Shown one piece after another: positions 7,644 through 9,020 of a stretch of 9,020 bases of DNA. The stretch's first letter is position 1. The number at the start of each line of letters is the position of its first letter. A model generated the notes under the pieces. It was not told the origin of the DNA, did not search any database, and saw nothing but the letters and a program-made list of their open reading frames with translations. Origin of the DNA: Mailhella sp. (lineage in GTDB: Bacteria; Desulfobacterota; Desulfovibrionia; Desulfovibrionales; Desulfovibrionaceae); contig JAGAZG010000071.1 in the NCBI GenBank assembly GCA_017940105.1, forward strand, positions 1 through 9,020. The letters run 5' to 3'. The position numbers and the translations under genes were made by a program.

Positions 7644-7711
7644 ATGCAATAAGTATGCCGAACATGCATGGCATGATATCTCAAATATTCTTGCTGTGTT
7701 GAATTGAGATA
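7644..7711. promoter_or_regulatory. Inverted repeat and ATGC-word cluster upstream of the giant gene
   Basis: TATCTCAA (7677-7684) and TTGAGATA (7704-7711) form a perfect 8-bp inverted repeat with a 19-base spacer. Next to it, ATGC or GCAT occurs at 7644, 7655, 7664, 7666 and 7671, including ATGCC...GGCAT (7655-7659 and 7670-7674). The region lies 78-145 bases upstream of the giant gene's start and could be a regulator-binding site. No known operator is recognised. Confidence 0.25.
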
Positions 7712-7723
7712 CAACTTTTTTAT

Positions 7724-7749
7724 AAAAAAATATACCAACAAAATTGGCA
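7724..7749 (-). terminator. Weak intrinsic terminator after the transporter gene
   Basis: Read leftward, TGCCAA (7749-7744), a 5-base loop and TTGGTA (7738-7733) form a 6-bp stem with one G-U pair. It is followed by TATTTTTTT (7732-7724). It lies about 48 bases past the transporter stop codon. The stem is short and only partly GC, but the U-run is good. If it works, the giant gene needs its own promoter. Confidence 0.45.
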
Positions 7750-7796
7750 CGTCACGATATATTTTTGAAAACTTTTTTATCAGTTATCCGTGCAGA

Positions 7797-8723
7797 CTAT
7801 GCTGATCGATAACGTTTCCTTTTCATATTGGCTATGTATACGCCTAAAATGATCACAGCCGAACCAATAACCTGATACGGCGTAAAAATCTCATTCAGCA
7901 CTAAAACGCCTGAACTAATTGAAACTATTGTGTCAAGCCCAATAAAAGAAGATGTTCTGTTTATTCCTATAGTGGATATGGCGACATTAGACATGAAAAA
8001 AGCACATATCGAACAGCCGATCCCCTGGTACAGGATGGCTGATAAAAAGCTGGAATTAGTCAGTGGCAAAGTCAATAGCTCATTGAAACTGTCCGTTATA
8101 TATGATTCAGCTATGGCAAGAAACGCATACACGGCAGCACCGCAGGCAAGCATGACATACGTTATTTCAGCACCAGAAAATTCCGAAGCTTTTTCAACAA
8201 ATACGCAGTACAGGGAATAAGAGAGCACAGCTATTAACAGAAACGTATAGCCTATGCCGGAAAAATGTGACTTCATTCCGACAGACAAAACTGTTATCAA
8301 CACACCAAAAAACGTTACCGAAATTCCAACTAGTTGTAATCTTGTTGGATAATTATGTAACAACAAAGAAGATGCAACCAGAGTTGCCACGGGAATACTT
8401 GCAATAAAAACACCACTCTCTGATGCCGTTGTGTAATAAACCCCAATAGTTTCCCCAATAAAGTACAGAACTGGAAAGAAAAGGGATAAGATCAGGACAG
8501 GTTTTAATTTTTTTTTGATATTGATTTTTATTATTCCAAGAATCACACACAGATTAAACACAGCGAATGCAACAAAAAATCTCCAACCCAGCAACGATAG
8601 CGTGGTCACTGAACCGATAACATTTTTTGTAAAGACAAAGCTGAGGCCGTAAAGTATTGCACAACCAATCGCGCAAAGGCAGCCAACAATAAACTTTGTG
8701 TTGTTTTCTCGATGACTATACAT
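7797..8723 (-). CDS. EamA/DMT-family membrane transporter
   Basis: The product has 308 residues from the ATG at 8723, ending at a TAG. A TTG at 8747 would add eight residues, but neither start has a strong ribosome-binding site. I prefer the ATG because the first membrane helix follows at about residue 11. About ten hydrophobic helices are visible (roughly 11-30, 42-65, 75-93, 102-121, 128-147, 157-175, 187-206, 225-245, 252-277, 283-300). They form two five-helix halves, each closing with a pattern typical of EamA domains: NYPTRLQLVGISVTFFGV at 124-141 and LNEIFTPYQVIGSAV at 276-290. A basic tail (KRKR, 301-304) fits a cytoplasmic C-terminus. Family members export or import small metabolites such as amino acids or nucleotide derivatives; the substrate cannot be read here. 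The gene is AT-rich, unlike the giant gene downstream, which suggests separate acquisition. The 230-base gap and a terminator argue against an operon with that gene. Confidence 0.9.
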   Translation of the reverse strand: MYSHRENNTKFIVGCLCAIGCAILYGLSFVFTKNVIGSVTTLSLLGWRFFVAFAVFNLCVILGIIKINIKKKLKPVLILSLFFPVLYFIGETIGVYYTTASESGVFIASIPVATLVASSLLLHNYPTRLQLVGISVTFFGVLITVLSVGMKSHFSGIGYTFLLIAVLSYSLYCVFVEKASEFSGAEITYVMLACGAAVYAFLAIAESYITDSFNELLTLPLTNSSFLSAILYQGIGCSICAFFMSNVAISTIGINRTSSFIGLDTIVSISSGVLVLNEIFTPYQVIGSAVIILGVYIANMKRKRYRSA

Positions 8724-8794
8724 GATCTTACACACTGTGATGAACAATATGAATGATAACTCAGCATAACACTTATGTATATTTAAGTTGACAG

Positions 8795-8830
8795 TGATGC
8801 ATCATAAAAAACAAACATCCGTTTTTTATG
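8795..8830. promoter_or_regulatory. Overlapping palindromes upstream of the transporter gene
   Basis: TGATGCATCA (8795-8804) is a perfect 10-bp palindrome. It overlaps by two bases an inverted repeat of CATAAAAAAC (8803-8812) and GTTTTTTATG (8821-8830), a perfect 10-bp match around an 8-base spacer. They lie 72-107 bases upstream of the transporter ATG. An operator for the transporter, or a terminator for a leftward gene beyond the window, are both possible. The stem is AT-rich, so it is a poor terminator. Confidence 0.35.
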
Positions 8831-9020
8831 GGGCTGAAATAATCATCTCATTTGATAAGTTGCCTCGTCCTCTAAATATGACTCTATCCCGATTGGGTAT
8901 AGGGTTGGGTAAACTGAAGGAATCATAAGAGGTGTTCTTATAATTCTTGGCTCTAGTCTCAAAAAGAATTGCATTGAAAAGTTACAGAGGATTGAATCCA
9001 AGCGAAGTCAGGAATAGAAA
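8831..9020. other. Right-edge region with no convincing gene
   Basis: No supported gene is visible. TTGGGTA occurs twice 12 bases apart (8893-8899, 8905-8911). Overlapping this is an imperfect hairpin CTATCCC/GGGTATAG. ATAAGA (8925-8930) and TCTTAT (8936-8941) make a 6-bp stem with a 5-base loop. From 8944 a rightward frame stays open to the edge (25 codons, no ATG start or ribosome-binding site). A leftward frame is open from the edge to a TGA at 8961-8959 (19 codons). Either could be the edge of a gene or mobile element outside the window, but neither can be assigned. Confidence 0.4.

Noticed and set aside
7745..7760. TGGCAC resembling a sigma-54 -24 element
   Set aside because: No TTGC -12 element follows at the required spacing, and no rightward gene lies downstream.
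8725..8747. TTG at 8747 as the transporter start
   Set aside because: It has no ribosome-binding site and adds eight residues outside the family's usual start. The ATG at 8723 is preferred.
8788..8793. Perfect TTGACA -35 hexamer on the + strand
   Set aside because: No acceptable -10 lies 16-18 bases downstream and no rightward gene follows.

Overview
The window holds three protein-coding genes. Gene 1 runs rightward from beyond the left edge to 1196. It is a protein of about 400 residues or more that I do not recognise. Facing it tail to tail is a giant leftward gene (7566 to 1360, 2068 residues). Upstream of that, on the same strand, is a leftward 308-residue EamA/DMT-type membrane transporter (8723 to 7797). 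The last 300 bases or so on the right contain no convincing gene, only AT-rich inverted repeats and short direct repeats.

The giant protein is the centre of interest. Its N-terminus (about residues 1-60) is polar and looks disordered, followed by one isolated hydrophobic segment. Two very long Ala/Glu/Lys-rich coiled-coil regions follow, separated by a more globular stretch. Near the C-terminus is a recognisable atypical kinase domain of the ABC1/UbiB (ADCK/AarF) family with its lysine, E-L-D, H-G-D and D-F-G elements in order. UbiB proteins are normally compact (roughly 500-600 residues), and nothing around this gene suggests ubiquinone synthesis. The architecture looks more like a large secreted or host-directed protein, for example a type III or type IV effector, but no secretion apparatus or chaperone gene lies in the window, so that is inference.

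The first two genes are moderately GC-rich, while the transporter and its flanks are clearly AT-rich. The window therefore looks like an accessory region of mixed origin. The host is probably a moderately GC-rich Gram-negative bacterium. A Desulfovibrionaceae-like or other host-associated proteobacterium would fit, but the sequence does not settle this.

The 163-base gap between gene 1 and the giant gene contains two hairpins. One has an 18-bp stem that pairs fully only in the rightward RNA, thanks to two G-U pairs. The other ends in UUUU in the leftward direction. The 230-base gap between transporter and giant gene holds a weak intrinsic terminator, an 8-bp inverted repeat, a cluster of ATGC/GCAT words, and the giant gene's likely promoter and ribosome-binding site.
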